A stretch of DNA of 48,292 nucleotides from Clostridiales bacterium (GTDB lineage: Bacteria; Bacillota; Clostridia; Christensenellales; CAG-138): contig SFDB01000010.1 of NCBI GenBank assembly GCA_004558825.1, positions 1-48,292 of the forward strand, written 5' to 3'. Position 1 is the first letter of the stretch, and the number at the start of each line of letters is the position of its first letter. Below, piece after piece: positions 8,710-16,923 of the stretch. The notes below the pieces were generated by a model, which was given only the letters and a program-made list of their open reading frames with translations, had not been told where the DNA came from and searched no databases. Both the position numbers and the translations under genes were made by a program.

Positions 8710-8844
8710 CATGTGAAATCAAAAAAATTATCCGCTGCTCTCGTCTCATATTTGAAATATAAAACGCACCGCGCCGCTGCTTTTACAGGTTCTGCCTTTC
8801 TATAATATATTAGCATTTTACTCGCCTTTTGCCCTGCGATGATG

Positions 8845-8873
8845 TTGCTATATATTTTCTCGAGAGTTATAAT
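8845..8873 (+). promoter_or_regulatory. Sigma-A promoter of serC-serA
   Basis: TTGCTA (8845-8850), 17-bp spacer, TATAAT (8868-8873). The start is near 8880, about 50 nt before the serC ATG. It diverges from the rnf promoter, with about 135 bp between the two -35 elements. Confidence 0.7.
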
Positions 8874-8931
8874 CAATTTGTGTGAAAAGCGATTTTATCG
8901 CAAACTACAATGATGAACAGGAGATGTGAAA

Positions 8932-10020
8932 ATGGCTTACGACAGGATCTATAATTTTTCTGCCGGTCCCTCCATGCTTCCTCTCGAGGTACTCGAAAGC
9001 GCAAGGGATAATCTGCTTAACTTTGAAGGCTGCGGCATGTCCGTAATGGAGATGAGCCACAGAAGCAAGGTTTTCGACAATATCATCGTTCAGGCCGAAG
9101 CGCAGATGCGCAAGGTAATGAACATACCCGATAACTATAAGGTATTGTTCATGCAGGGCGGAGCTTCGCTCCAGTTCGCGATGATTCCGATGAATCTTAT
9201 GACGAAGAACGGCAAGGCCGATTACGTTCTCACCGGCAACTTCTCGTCAAAGGCTGCCGAAGAGGCCGCTAAGTACGGCAAAGTCAACATCGCCGCTTCT
9301 ACAAAGGACGAGAAATTCTGCCGCATACCGCAGCAGAACGAGCTTAAGCTTGATCCGGAAGCCGACTATGTACATATCTGCTTCAATAATACGATTTATG
9401 GTTCCTGTTGGAACTATATCCCCGACACAGGCGACGTACCGCTCGTGGCCGACATGTCGTCCTGCATAATGAGCCGTCCTATCGACGTATCCAAGTTCGG
9501 CATGATCTATGCCGGAGCTCAGAAGAATGTCGCACCTGCCGGTCTCACTATCGTCATCATCCGCGAAGACCTGCTCGGCAACCACCTGCCTTTCACACCC
9601 GCGCTTTGCGACTATACGCTCGCGGCCAAGAACGGCTCGATGTACAACACGCCTCCCTGCTGGTCGATCTACATCTGCAAGCTTGTTATGGATTGGCTGC
9701 TCAGCATCGGCGGCCTCGAGGTCATGGAACAGCGCAACCTCGAAAAAGCAAAGCTTCTCTATGACTATCTCGATTCCAGCGATTTCTATACAGCAGGCAT
9801 TTCGCCCGAAAGCCGTTCCATCATGAACGTGCGCTTCAATACTCCGAATGAGGATCTTGACGCCAAGTTCGTAAAAGAAAGCGCCGCAGACGGCATGTCG
9901 AACCTCAAGGCTCACCGTTCTACAGGCGGCCTGCGTGCTTCTATCTACAACTGCATGCCCTATGAAGGCGTAGAGCATCTCGTTGAGTTCATGAAGAAAT
10001 TCGAAGCAGAGAACAAATAA
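8932..10020 (+). CDS. serC: Phosphoserine aminotransferase
   Basis: Second step of serine synthesis: PLP-dependent transamination of 3-phosphohydroxypyruvate with glutamate. The product is 362 aa, normal length. The N-terminus IYNFSAGPSMLP is the family hallmark. The PLP lysine is Lys198 in YAGAQKNVAPAGLTIVI, and MQGGASLQFAMIP near residue 75 is the phosphate-binding region. ATG 8932 is chosen because AGGAG at 8919-8923 sits 8 bp before it; an in-frame GTG at 8926 would be only 2 bp from that site. serA follows after 13 bp. No serB is nearby. Confidence 0.97.
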   Translation: MAYDRIYNFSAGPSMLPLEVLESARDNLLNFEGCGMSVMEMSHRSKVFDNIIVQAEAQMRKVMNIPDNYKVLFMQGGASLQFAMIPMNLMTKNGKADYVLTGNFSSKAAEEAAKYGKVNIAASTKDEKFCRIPQQNELKLDPEADYVHICFNNTIYGSCWNYIPDTGDVPLVADMSSCIMSRPIDVSKFGMIYAGAQKNVAPAGLTIVIIREDLLGNHLPFTPALCDYTLAAKNGSMYNTPPCWSIYICKLVMDWLLSIGGLEVMEQRNLEKAKLLYDYLDSSDFYTAGISPESRSIMNVRFNTPNEDLDAKFVKESAADGMSNLKAHRSTGGLRASIYNCMPYEGVEHLVEFMKKFEAENK

Positions 10021-10033
10021 GGAGATATACAAA

Positions 10034-10942
10034 ATGCGTATTTTGGCATCAGACGGTATTGAAAAGAATGCTGCCGCCACGCTCGCGGCTCAAGGCCACG
10101 AGGTAGTTCAGCAGTTTTATGAGCCCGAAGAGCTTGCAGAACAAGTAAAGAACTTCGACGTTCTCGTCGTCCGTTCTGCAACAAAAGTCAGAAAGCCTAT
10201 CATCGACGCAGCAGCTGAAGCAGGCAGGCTGAAGCTCATCATCCGCGGCGGCGTAGGTATCGACAATATCGACCACGTTTATGCCGAAGAAAAAGGTATA
10301 AAGGTTGTGAACACGCCGAAAGCCAGTTCCGACTCTGTAGCGGAGCTCGCGCTCGCTCACATGTTCTCCGTTGCCCGCTTCATAAGCATAGCAGGCCACA
10401 CAATGCGTGAAGGCAAGTGGGAAAAGAAAGCATATAAGGGCATCGAGCTTTCGGGTAAAACGCTCGGTATCATCGGCTACGGCAGAATCGGTCAGGCGCT
10501 CGGTCTCCGCGCTCAGGCGCTCGGAATGAAGGTCGTTGCATACGATATCTATAAGATTCCCGCGCTCGAGAATGAAAACATGAGATACGTTGAAATGGAT
10601 GAGCTCTTCGCCGTTTCCGATTTCATCTCGCTCCATACCCCCGCTATCGACGGCAAACCCCTCATCAATGCCGAAACAATCGCAAAGATGAAGGACGGCG
10701 TTGTGTTCATCAACACATCCCGCGGCAACAACGTCGACGAGAACGCTCTTCTCGACGCACTCAACAGCGGCAAGATCTACGGCGCAGGCCTTGATGTCTA
10801 TGCAGAAGAGCCTGCAAAGAATGTCGCCCTTTACTCGCATCCGCGCGTATCATGCACGCCGCATATCGGCGCTTCCACAAGCGAGGCTCAAAAGCGCATA
10901 GGTGCGGAGATCGTCGATATAATAGGCAAGTTCTTCGCATAA
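10034..10942 (+). CDS. serA: D-3-phosphoglycerate dehydrogenase, short form without ACT domain
   Basis: Oxidises 3-phosphoglycerate with NAD+, the first step of serine synthesis. At 302 aa it has only the substrate- and NAD-binding domains. The C-terminal ACT domain (and intervening domain) that gives serine feedback control in long SerA proteins is absent. The NAD-binding GYGRIG motif is at residues 148-153. RGGVGIDNID lies near residue 71-80, the catalytic-region NTSRGNNVDENALLDAL near 230, and the histidine in TPHIGAST near 277. An AAGGAGATATAC ribosome binding site precedes ATG 10034. It is co-transcribed with serC. Confidence 0.95.
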   Translation: MRILASDGIEKNAAATLAAQGHEVVQQFYEPEELAEQVKNFDVLVVRSATKVRKPIIDAAAEAGRLKLIIRGGVGIDNIDHVYAEEKGIKVVNTPKASSDSVAELALAHMFSVARFISIAGHTMREGKWEKKAYKGIELSGKTLGIIGYGRIGQALGLRAQALGMKVVAYDIYKIPALENENMRYVEMDELFAVSDFISLHTPAIDGKPLINAETIAKMKDGVVFINTSRGNNVDENALLDALNSGKIYGAGLDVYAEEPAKNVALYSHPRVSCTPHIGASTSEAQKRIGAEIVDIIGKFFA

Positions 10943-10974
10943 GCTTTAACGCTACAGCTTCTATAGTCACCTTT

Positions 10975-11004
10975 AGCGGACGCAGTAATGCGTCCGCTTT
11001 TGGT
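10975..11004 (+). terminator. Intrinsic terminator of serC-serA
   Basis: AGCGGACGC, loop AGTAAT, GCGTCCGCT, then TTTGGTT. Nine-base-pair stem, 32 bp after the serA stop. Confidence 0.8.
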
Positions 11005-11036
11005 TCTATCATTAGAATAACGCATTAACACTAATA

Positions 11037-11070
11037 AATAGCCGACCCCGGTTTCCTCGGGTCGGCTATT
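11037..11070 (-). terminator. Intrinsic terminator of nrdJ
   Basis: AATAGCCGACCC pairs with GGGTCGGCTATT around a short loop, 27 bp beyond the nrdJ stop. The tract after the stem is weak, but the 12-bp stem is perfect. Confidence 0.7.
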
Positions 11071-11096
11071 CTAATCATATATGCTTATTCTTATTA

Positions 11097-13400
11097 TCAG
11101 CCGCACTTGCTGTAGCCGCACGCACGGCAGATAACACATCCGCCCTCGTGCTCCATCTTGCTCCCGCACTCCGGACAGAGCGCATCCTCGCCCACATCTA
11201 ACATGCAATCGCAACGTTCAACATCCGATTCGGTGCGCGCTTCCCGTTTTTCGCATTTATCCTCTTTGGCGCAATGTCCGCACTCGTATTCGTGGCGCAT
11301 CTCATCATCCAGCGCTTTCAGCTTAACCACCTTCTCGAGTACTCTGCCGATAGCGTCCGGACATGAAAGAACCTTAATATTCGGATTCGTGGCCTTTTGC
11401 CGGAGCGTTGAATGGCATCTTATACCGCGTAACTGCTCAATAAGCGATTCAACGTCCATACCCGAACGGAGCGCAGTTGAAATAAGACGGCTTGTGGCCT
11501 CGCTTTGGCTGGGACAGCCCCCCGCACGCCCAAGATTTGCGAACACTTCACAAATACCTGTATCGTCATAGTTAACCGTCACATACAGGTTGCCGCAGCC
11601 TATAACAACCTTTTCGGTTATGCCGCGCGTTATTTCGGGTCTCGGTCGCGGCGTTATTTTAGCCATTGCATGAGGTTTAGCGTCTTCCTTCTTATCGCCG
11701 ACATAAAGCACCTGCCCGTCTCGGCTACCGTCTCGATATATGGTTACGCCCTTACATCTTAGCTTGTACGCAAGCATATACACGTTTGCAACATCTTCGC
11801 GCGTGGCCGCGTTCGGGAAATTCACCGTTTTTGATACGGCATTGTCCGTGAAGCGCTGAAATGCCGACTGCATACGGATATGGTATTTGGGCGAAATATC
11901 ATGAGCCGTAACGAAAATATCCTTTACATGCTGCGGAACTTCCGATATATTGTGCAGCGTTCCTTCCTTGGCTATCTTGCGCATGAGCTCGGGCGAATAA
12001 AAGCCCTCGCGTCTTGCGACCTCCTCAAAATATGCGTCCACCTGCGGCAGCTCGTCGTTATCCATAACGTTCCTGACGAACGAAAGCGCAAATAAAGGCT
12101 CTACGCCGCTTGATGCGCCGCATATTATCGATATTGTACCTGTGGGCGCTATTGTTGTACATGTGGCGTTTCTAATAGGCTCTCCGCCCGCATATATGCT
12201 CTGCTCGAAAGCCGGGAAAGCTCCTCGGGTCTTTGCAAGCTCGCGCGACGCCGCATGAGCCGTATCGTTGATAAAGCTCATGAGCTTACTCGCCGTCTCG
12301 ATGCCCTGTTCGGAATTATAAGGTATTTTCAAGCGGAACAGCATGTCCGCAAAGCCCATGACGCCAAGACCGATTTTGCGCGTCAAGCGCGTCTGACGCG
12401 ATATCTCCTCGAGCGGATACTTATTTACCTCTATGACATTATCAAGGAAATGAACGGCCTTTTTTACCGTATCACTAAGCAGGTCGTAATCAATACGGTA
12501 TTCGCCGTTTTCGTCGAGCGCCACCATTTTCGCAAGGTTTATCGAACCAAGATTGCAGCTCTCATACGGCAGAAGCGGCTGTTCTCCGCATGGGTTCGTG
12601 GCCTCAATCTCACCAATCGACGGCACAACGTTATCCTTGTTCAGTCTATCAAGGAATATTATGCCCGGCTCGCCGTTTTTCCACGCCATATCGACTATAA
12701 GGTCGAATACCTCTTTTGCGTTGAGCGTTCCCTTCTTGCTGCCGTCCCGCGGGTCGACAAGGTCGTATTCCTCGTTCTTCTCTACCGCCGACATGAACGC
12801 TTCCGTCAATCCGACACTTATGTTAAAATTCGTTATCTCTTTGTCGTCGCTCTTGCACTTTATAAACTTGATTATATCGGGATGGTCTATTCTCAATATG
12901 CCCATGTTGGCGCCGCGACGCGTACCGCCCTGCTTGACGGCCTCCGTGGCGGAGTTAAATACCTTCATAAAGCTAACGGGCCCCGATGCTACGCCGCCGG
13001 TCGAGCGCACCGTCGAACCTTCGGGGCGCAGGCGTGAAAACGAAAAACCTGTTCCTCCGCCGCTCTGATGAATGAGAGCCGCATTTTTCACCGCGTCGAA
13101 TATCTCACCCATCGAATCGCCAATCGGCAGCACGAAACATGCCGACAACTGACCAAGAGGCTTACCCGCATTCATAAGCGTAGGCGAATTAGGCATGAAT
13201 TTAAGCGACGTCATCATCTCGCGGAATTCTTCGGATGTCGCCTTTACATCGGCAGTTTCATCAAAAACTTTGTCGGCTGACGCGATAGCATCGGCCACTC
13301 TGTTGAACATGCCGTCAATAGTTTCGATTATATTACCTTCGGCATCCTTTGAAAGATACCTGCGTTCCAGTACCGTTATGGCGTTTTGACTTAACTTCAA
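11097..13400 (-). CDS. nrdJ: Adenosylcobalamin-dependent (class II) ribonucleotide reductase
   Basis: Reduces ribonucleotides to deoxyribonucleotides with a B12-derived radical; it needs no oxygen and suits an anaerobe. The product is about 767 aa. Visible features are LGQLSACFVLPIGDSM near residue 85, GGTGFSFSRLRPEGS near 115, the active-site NPCGEQPLLPYESCNLGSINL around 270-290, and a TSRLISTALRSGMDVESLIEQL region near 640. The Cys-rich tail (CPECGSKM, CVICRACGYSKCG) carries the re-reducing cysteines. The start is taken as TTG 13400, because GGGAGGGAG lies 5-7 bp before it; a longer in-frame start at 13430 has no such site. Two NrdR boxes precede the gene. Confidence 0.95.
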   Translation of the reverse strand: MKLSQNAITVLERRYLSKDAEGNIIETIDGMFNRVADAIASADKVFDETADVKATSEEFREMMTSLKFMPNSPTLMNAGKPLGQLSACFVLPIGDSMGEIFDAVKNAALIHQSGGGTGFSFSRLRPEGSTVRSTGGVASGPVSFMKVFNSATEAVKQGGTRRGANMGILRIDHPDIIKFIKCKSDDKEITNFNISVGLTEAFMSAVEKNEEYDLVDPRDGSKKGTLNAKEVFDLIVDMAWKNGEPGIIFLDRLNKDNVVPSIGEIEATNPCGEQPLLPYESCNLGSINLAKMVALDENGEYRIDYDLLSDTVKKAVHFLDNVIEVNKYPLEEISRQTRLTRKIGLGVMGFADMLFRLKIPYNSEQGIETASKLMSFINDTAHAASRELAKTRGAFPAFEQSIYAGGEPIRNATCTTIAPTGTISIICGASSGVEPLFALSFVRNVMDNDELPQVDAYFEEVARREGFYSPELMRKIAKEGTLHNISEVPQHVKDIFVTAHDISPKYHIRMQSAFQRFTDNAVSKTVNFPNAATREDVANVYMLAYKLRCKGVTIYRDGSRDGQVLYVGDKKEDAKPHAMAKITPRPRPEITRGITEKVVIGCGNLYVTVNYDDTGICEVFANLGRAGGCPSQSEATSRLISTALRSGMDVESLIEQLRGIRCHSTLRQKATNPNIKVLSCPDAIGRVLEKVVKLKALDDEMRHEYECGHCAKEDKCEKREARTESDVERCDCMLDVGEDALCPECGSKMEHEGGCVICRACGYSKCG

Positions 13401-13421
13401 TATTCTCCCTCCCATCTTAGA

Positions 13422-13437
13422 ACACAACATATTGTGG
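13422..13437 (-). promoter_or_regulatory. NrdR box 1 (downstream of nrdJ start site)
   Basis: ACACAACATATTGTGG, two mismatches by eye to the remembered NrdR consensus acaCwAtATaTwGtgt. It lies just downstream of the predicted transcription start. NrdR is the ATP/dATP-sensing repressor of RNR genes. Confidence 0.75.
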
Positions 13438-13449
13438 TTGTGTATTTAT

Positions 13450-13478
13450 AAAGTACTACATATAGTGGTGCATGTCAA
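13450..13478 (-). promoter_or_regulatory. nrdJ promoter overlapped by NrdR box 2
   Basis: Minus strand TTGACA (13473-13478), 17-bp spacer, TACTTT (13450-13455, a weak -10). NrdR box 2 (13453-13468, core CTACATATAG) covers the spacer and the -10. Its start is exactly 31 bp from that of box 1, three helical turns, as is usual for paired NrdR boxes. A bound repressor would block polymerase. Confidence 0.7.
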
Positions 13479-13595
13479 TATTGTTGATAATAAATTATTC
13501 AGAAGTTTTATTAAGAGTAAATTTCGGCATACTGCGAGTTATCTCATGCCGCTTTCCTGTGCGCCGCATTATCATATAAAATCACTCGTTACGCC

Positions 13596-13625
13596 AGAAA
13601 GGAAGCGTTTTCACGCTTCCTTTCT
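13596..13625 (-). terminator. Inverted repeat, probable terminator of htrA
   Basis: AGAAAGGAAGCG and CGCTTCCTTTCT flank a short loop, about 80 bp beyond the htrA stop. The stem is perfect but no separate U-tract follows; the pyrimidine run is inside the stem. The rest of 13479-13703 holds nothing recognisable. Confidence 0.5.
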
Positions 13626-13703
13626 GTGATGGTGTGTTGGGGAGTCACAACATCTTTGGATGGTTTGGGGTATTATGTCATCGCCGTTTAGGCGTAATGA
13701 CCG

Positions 13704-15053
13704 TTATTTTCCGCTCGAGGTGCGTTCACCGAGCACTATCTTCAATTCTACGGTCTCGTTGCCTCTTTGCACAGTTATTGTTACCTCGTCGCCCGCATTA
13801 TATTCGTTAAGCAGCGAATATATTTCATCCGTCGTGGTGACGTCGGTTCCCGCAAACTTCAAAATTATATCATTAACATGAACGCCGCCCTTTTGAGCAG
13901 CGCTGCCCGCTTCAACGGACATAACCTGTACGCGCTGCTGATATTGCGTGCCAAAGTTGAATCCAAAGAAGCCGCCAAACGGATTGCCGTTCTGTCCGCC
14001 GTAGCCTATCGTTATGTTTTGCAATGATACGCCAAGATATGGGCGGCCGCTTACATATCCCTGCTCGATTATTTCCTTGACTATCGTTTTGGCTATGTCG
14101 GCAGGTATAGCAAACCCAAGTCCTTCAACCTCTATGCCCATAGATTTCGCATTTACTATACCTATAAGCTCGCCTTTCATATTGAAAAGCCCGCCGCCGG
14201 AATTGCCGGGATTTATAGCCGCATTCGTCTGGATTAGATTCATCTTGAGTCCGTCTATTGTGACCTCACGATTGACGCCGCTGATTATTCCGTCCGTCAC
14301 GCTGCTTAAGAGCTCTCCGAGCGGGTTGCCGACCGCTATTACCGTCTCTCCGACAGATATATCGGATGAATTGCCGAGCGTTGCCGCAGGCAGATTCTGC
14401 GCCTCAACCTTAAGCACTGCAATGTCAGTCCTTGCGTCGGAACCTATGAGCTCCGCCGCAAGCTGCGAACCGTCCTGAAGGTATACCGCAAACGTTGCCG
14501 CTCCATCTACGACATGGTTATTCGTAACTATGTAGCCGTCGCTCGATATGATTACGCCCGAGCCGCTGCCCGACTCTGTCTTTATGCCTACGACATACTT
14601 CACACAGTTCGTCGCAAGTTCACTCATATCAGAATATACGGTGCTGTCAGAGCTTACGTTTACTACAACAGTTTTATCCTGCTCAGAACCGTTAGCGACG
14701 TTTGATATGAACGGCGAATCACTGTTCTGCACCTGCTCGTTTCCCCTTTGACCGGAAAAATATACGCCAAGCCCGACTCCTATGCATCCCGCAAGTATGA
14801 ATACGGCAAGAAGGCATGCGACAAGCCCTCCGACAGTAACGTAGCGTTTTTCCTTCTTGTGCTGCCGCTGAACCGGCTGACCATTGTCGGTATTCAGCCT
14901 TCTGTCAGGCGCATCCTCCATGTGCCAAGTTGCTTCCTGCACAGAAGCGTTTTCGCTTTCTGTTTCATTTGCTTCGCTTTCTTGTCCAAACTCTGTACCG
15001 CTTTCAAAGGTACTATTGTTCGGGTTATATTCGTTTTCATCAAAGTATGTCAT
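13704..15053 (-). CDS. htrA: HtrA/DegP-family membrane-anchored serine protease
   Basis: Envelope quality-control protease, 449 aa. Residues 1-70 form a hydrophilic, acidic cytoplasmic part ending in a basic HKKEKR. A membrane helix spans residues about 74-98. The trypsin-like domain follows with the catalytic triad His180 (VTNNHVV), Asp210 (ARTDIAVL) and Ser285 (NPGNSGGGLF). A single C-terminal PDZ domain (residues about 345-440) includes GSAAQKGGVHVNDII. There is a glycine/phenylalanine-rich insertion (NPFGGFFGFNFG) between protease and PDZ. AAAGGAAAGGAG precedes ATG 15053. It lies downstream of the basic membrane protein and the lipoprotein on the same strand and may share envelope functions with them. 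Confidence 0.93.
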   Translation of the reverse strand: MTYFDENEYNPNNSTFESGTEFGQESEANETESENASVQEATWHMEDAPDRRLNTDNGQPVQRQHKKEKRYVTVGGLVACLLAVFILAGCIGVGLGVYFSGQRGNEQVQNSDSPFISNVANGSEQDKTVVVNVSSDSTVYSDMSELATNCVKYVVGIKTESGSGSGVIISSDGYIVTNNHVVDGAATFAVYLQDGSQLAAELIGSDARTDIAVLKVEAQNLPAATLGNSSDISVGETVIAVGNPLGELLSSVTDGIISGVNREVTIDGLKMNLIQTNAAINPGNSGGGLFNMKGELIGIVNAKSMGIEVEGLGFAIPADIAKTIVKEIIEQGYVSGRPYLGVSLQNITIGYGGQNGNPFGGFFGFNFGTQYQQRVQVMSVEAGSAAQKGGVHVNDIILKFAGTDVTTTDEIYSLLNEYNAGDEVTITVQRGNETVELKIVLGERTSSGK

Positions 15054-15192
15054 GTTTTCAAACTCCTTTCCTTTCGTATACAGAAAGTATAGTTCTAAAA
15101 TGTGAAAACAGTTTTAAGAAATACGAACATTGTATGGTACAAATTTGCACTAAATAATGTCGTTTTCATGGTATTATGCTAAACTGCGACGA

Positions 15193-15765
15193 TTAGAGCG
15201 TCGGATCGTTCAAAACAAGCATTCTTATTATGAAAAACAGCACCGCCACGAGTCCTCCAAGCATAAAAATCAGGGCTATCGTACCATATGGTATATCAAC
15301 CTTTTTTTGAGGGTTATAGTATGTCTTCCTTTCGCTGCGCACCGCGCTTCCCGTAAAACGGCTCATTCCGTTAACATTAGACAGCTGCAAAGGTGATGCG
15401 CCGCCCTGCGTTTTGTATTTGCCAAGCCCGCCGACCTTCGCTTTTGTTCTCATTTCTGAAGAGGCATTCCGGCTCCCATATCGTGAAAGGTTAGTCATAT
15501 TGGAGCGCATGCGCGAAAGCGAAGCTGAAAACGAATATTTTGATGTTCTCGTTTTTGCGCTATGGCTGCGTTTCGGCACTGCGGAACGATATGGTGCGCG
15601 TTTATAGGACGATACCATTCTTGAGCTTGGCGCGGAGTAGGCAGCCTTGCTCGTGTGAGAAAGCATTTTTTTCGGCTTAAAGGCGATTTTAGGCGCAGAA
15701 ATCCTGCCCGGCTTCATTCTTTGCCGCTTCGGCGCTTTTATGCGGCGCCTGCCGAAAATGCCCAT
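15193..15765 (-). CDS. Very basic, low-complexity protein with C-terminal membrane anchor
   Basis: Not recognised. The product is 190 aa. Residues 1-150 are extremely rich in Lys, Arg and Ser with almost no acidic residues (for example GIFGRRRIKAPKRQRMKPGR at the start), so probably disordered. Residues about 159-183 form one strong hydrophobic helix, followed by VLNDPTL, giving the layout of a tail-anchored protein with a positively charged cytoplasmic arm. Such an arm could contact nucleic acid, ribosomes or acidic lipids; this is inference only. Its ATG lies 2 bp after the stop of the upstream lipoprotein gene, so the two are very likely co-expressed. Confidence 0.75.
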   Translation of the reverse strand: MGIFGRRRIKAPKRQRMKPGRISAPKIAFKPKKMLSHTSKAAYSAPSSRMVSSYKRAPYRSAVPKRSHSAKTRTSKYSFSASLSRMRSNMTNLSRYGSRNASSEMRTKAKVGGLGKYKTQGGASPLQLSNVNGMSRFTGSAVRSERKTYYNPQKKVDIPYGTIALIFMLGGLVAVLFFIIRMLVLNDPTL

Positions 15766-15767
15766 GC

Positions 15768-16709
15768 TCAGTCATTCTCCCCCATATCATTGCCCGTCGC
15801 CTCGGGCGTCGGGGTAGGGTCCGGAACGACATCAACAAAATTAACACGTCCTCTGCCATTCTCGTACCGCGGCTCGGGATCGCACGAGCCCATCACATAT
15901 ATATCCTCCCTGAGCTCCGCTATAAAAAGCCCCACTCCGTTGCCGCCGCCGACAGCGTTTATTGTAACCTTTCCCTCCACTCGCAAAGACTGTATCTCGG
16001 CGCCATGGTATTCTGACGTATTAGTAACGTTAAGTGTGCTTCCGTCGCGCATTACAAGCGTATTATAGCATTTTATCGCATTATACGCCCCGGATGACGC
16101 AGTAAGCGTCGATCTCTCGCCGAGGGTCATTTCTTCCGCGGTTATATTTACGGCGCCAAGCTGCGCCTCAAACGCGACCATAGAATCGCTGCCTATATCA
16201 AGCCCTTGCGCAGTTATGCCGTATCCCGAAGAAGCGTATACAACCATTGACGTATTGCTGTCTATCTTAATGTTGCCGACGGCGTTTATGCCATGCGCCA
16301 CGGCATCAATCGATACATTATCTGCAAAGATCTCTCCATCGCCTACAAAGCCGAGTCCATCGCTGCCGGCAACAAGCGAAACATTTCTCATTGACAGAGC
16401 GCACCCGTCGTCGAGCCTGATAAGGCAGTCGCCGTCGCCCGTTATGGTATGTCCGTTTCCCTCAATCACAAGCTGCCTGCGCGATGAGAGTATTTTGAGC
16501 ATTTCGCTCCCAAGCTCTATATCTGCAATTATATTCGCTGTACTTGACGCACCATTTTCCGCAAACTCTATGAGATCCTTCGCTGTCGCTATCGACTCGC
16601 CGGTAACGGCGTCCGAAATATCTATCTTGCCCACATTGTCATCGGCAGGCGTACACGATGCGAAAAGCACCGCGAGAAGTATCGGAATAATTATATATAC
16701 ACGCTTCAT
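15768..16709 (-). CDS. Lipoprotein with beta-helix-like repeats
   Basis: A 313-aa predicted lipoprotein. The signal peptide of residues 1-18 ends in LFAS, with Cys19 as the lipidation site. Residues about 40-270 show the short repeating rhythm of right-handed parallel beta-helix proteins, including QLVIEGNGHTITGDGDCLIRL and regular strands separated by Gly/Asn/Asp turns. The C-terminus has a proline/threonine linker (PDPTPTPEATG). It may bind or process a polysaccharide, or serve as a surface scaffold; no catalytic motif could be assigned. It heads a two-gene unit with the basic membrane protein. Confidence 0.75.
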   Translation of the reverse strand: MKRVYIIIPILLAVLFASCTPADDNVGKIDISDAVTGESIATAKDLIEFAENGASSTANIIADIELGSEMLKILSSRRQLVIEGNGHTITGDGDCLIRLDDGCALSMRNVSLVAGSDGLGFVGDGEIFADNVSIDAVAHGINAVGNIKIDSNTSMVVYASSGYGITAQGLDIGSDSMVAFEAQLGAVNITAEEMTLGERSTLTASSGAYNAIKCYNTLVMRDGSTLNVTNTSEYHGAEIQSLRVEGKVTINAVGGGNGVGLFIAELREDIYVMGSCDPEPRYENGRGRVNFVDVVPDPTPTPEATGNDMGEND

Positions 16710-16738
16710 TGCATAATCCCCTCATCATTTATGAATAC

Positions 16739-16744
16739 ATTATA
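16739..16744 (-). promoter_or_regulatory. Extended -10 of the lipoprotein gene
   Basis: Minus strand TGGTATAAT, with the TATAAT at 16739-16744, about 30 nt upstream of ATG 16709. The -35 region (GTGTTA) matches the consensus poorly, so the TGn extension probably carries the promoter. Confidence 0.5.
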
Positions 16745-16817
16745 CCACAAAATACTCCTTCTAACACCACACGTTCAAAATGAGCGCCGCTTCCAATAAA
16801 ACCCGACGCGAAAAGCA

Positions 16818-16846
16818 TTGATAAACGCATGTTTGTGTGATAAAAT
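16818..16846 (+). promoter_or_regulatory. Sigma-A promoter of the LCP-family gene
   Basis: TTGATA (16818-16823), 17-bp spacer, TAAAAT (16841-16846). The start is near 16853, leaving a leader of about 70 nt. The leader has no good ribosome binding site before ATG 16924. Confidence 0.65.
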
Positions 16847-16923
16847 CAATAAAATTGCACGGCTTCGGCTCTTTCTCGGGAAACTGCCGCATTAAAGCCA
16901 AATAATGCGATACGCTGACAAAA

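Noticed and set aside
8691..8876. 61-codon minus-strand ORF between rnfC and serC.
   Set aside because: It overlaps the divergent promoters of both operons and has no ribosome binding site.
9247..10840. Long minus-strand ORFs opposite serC and serA, and similar long antisense frames over uraA, gltX, lepA and proS.
   Set aside because: Shadows caused by biased codon use in the real genes on the other strand; none has family similarity or a start signal.
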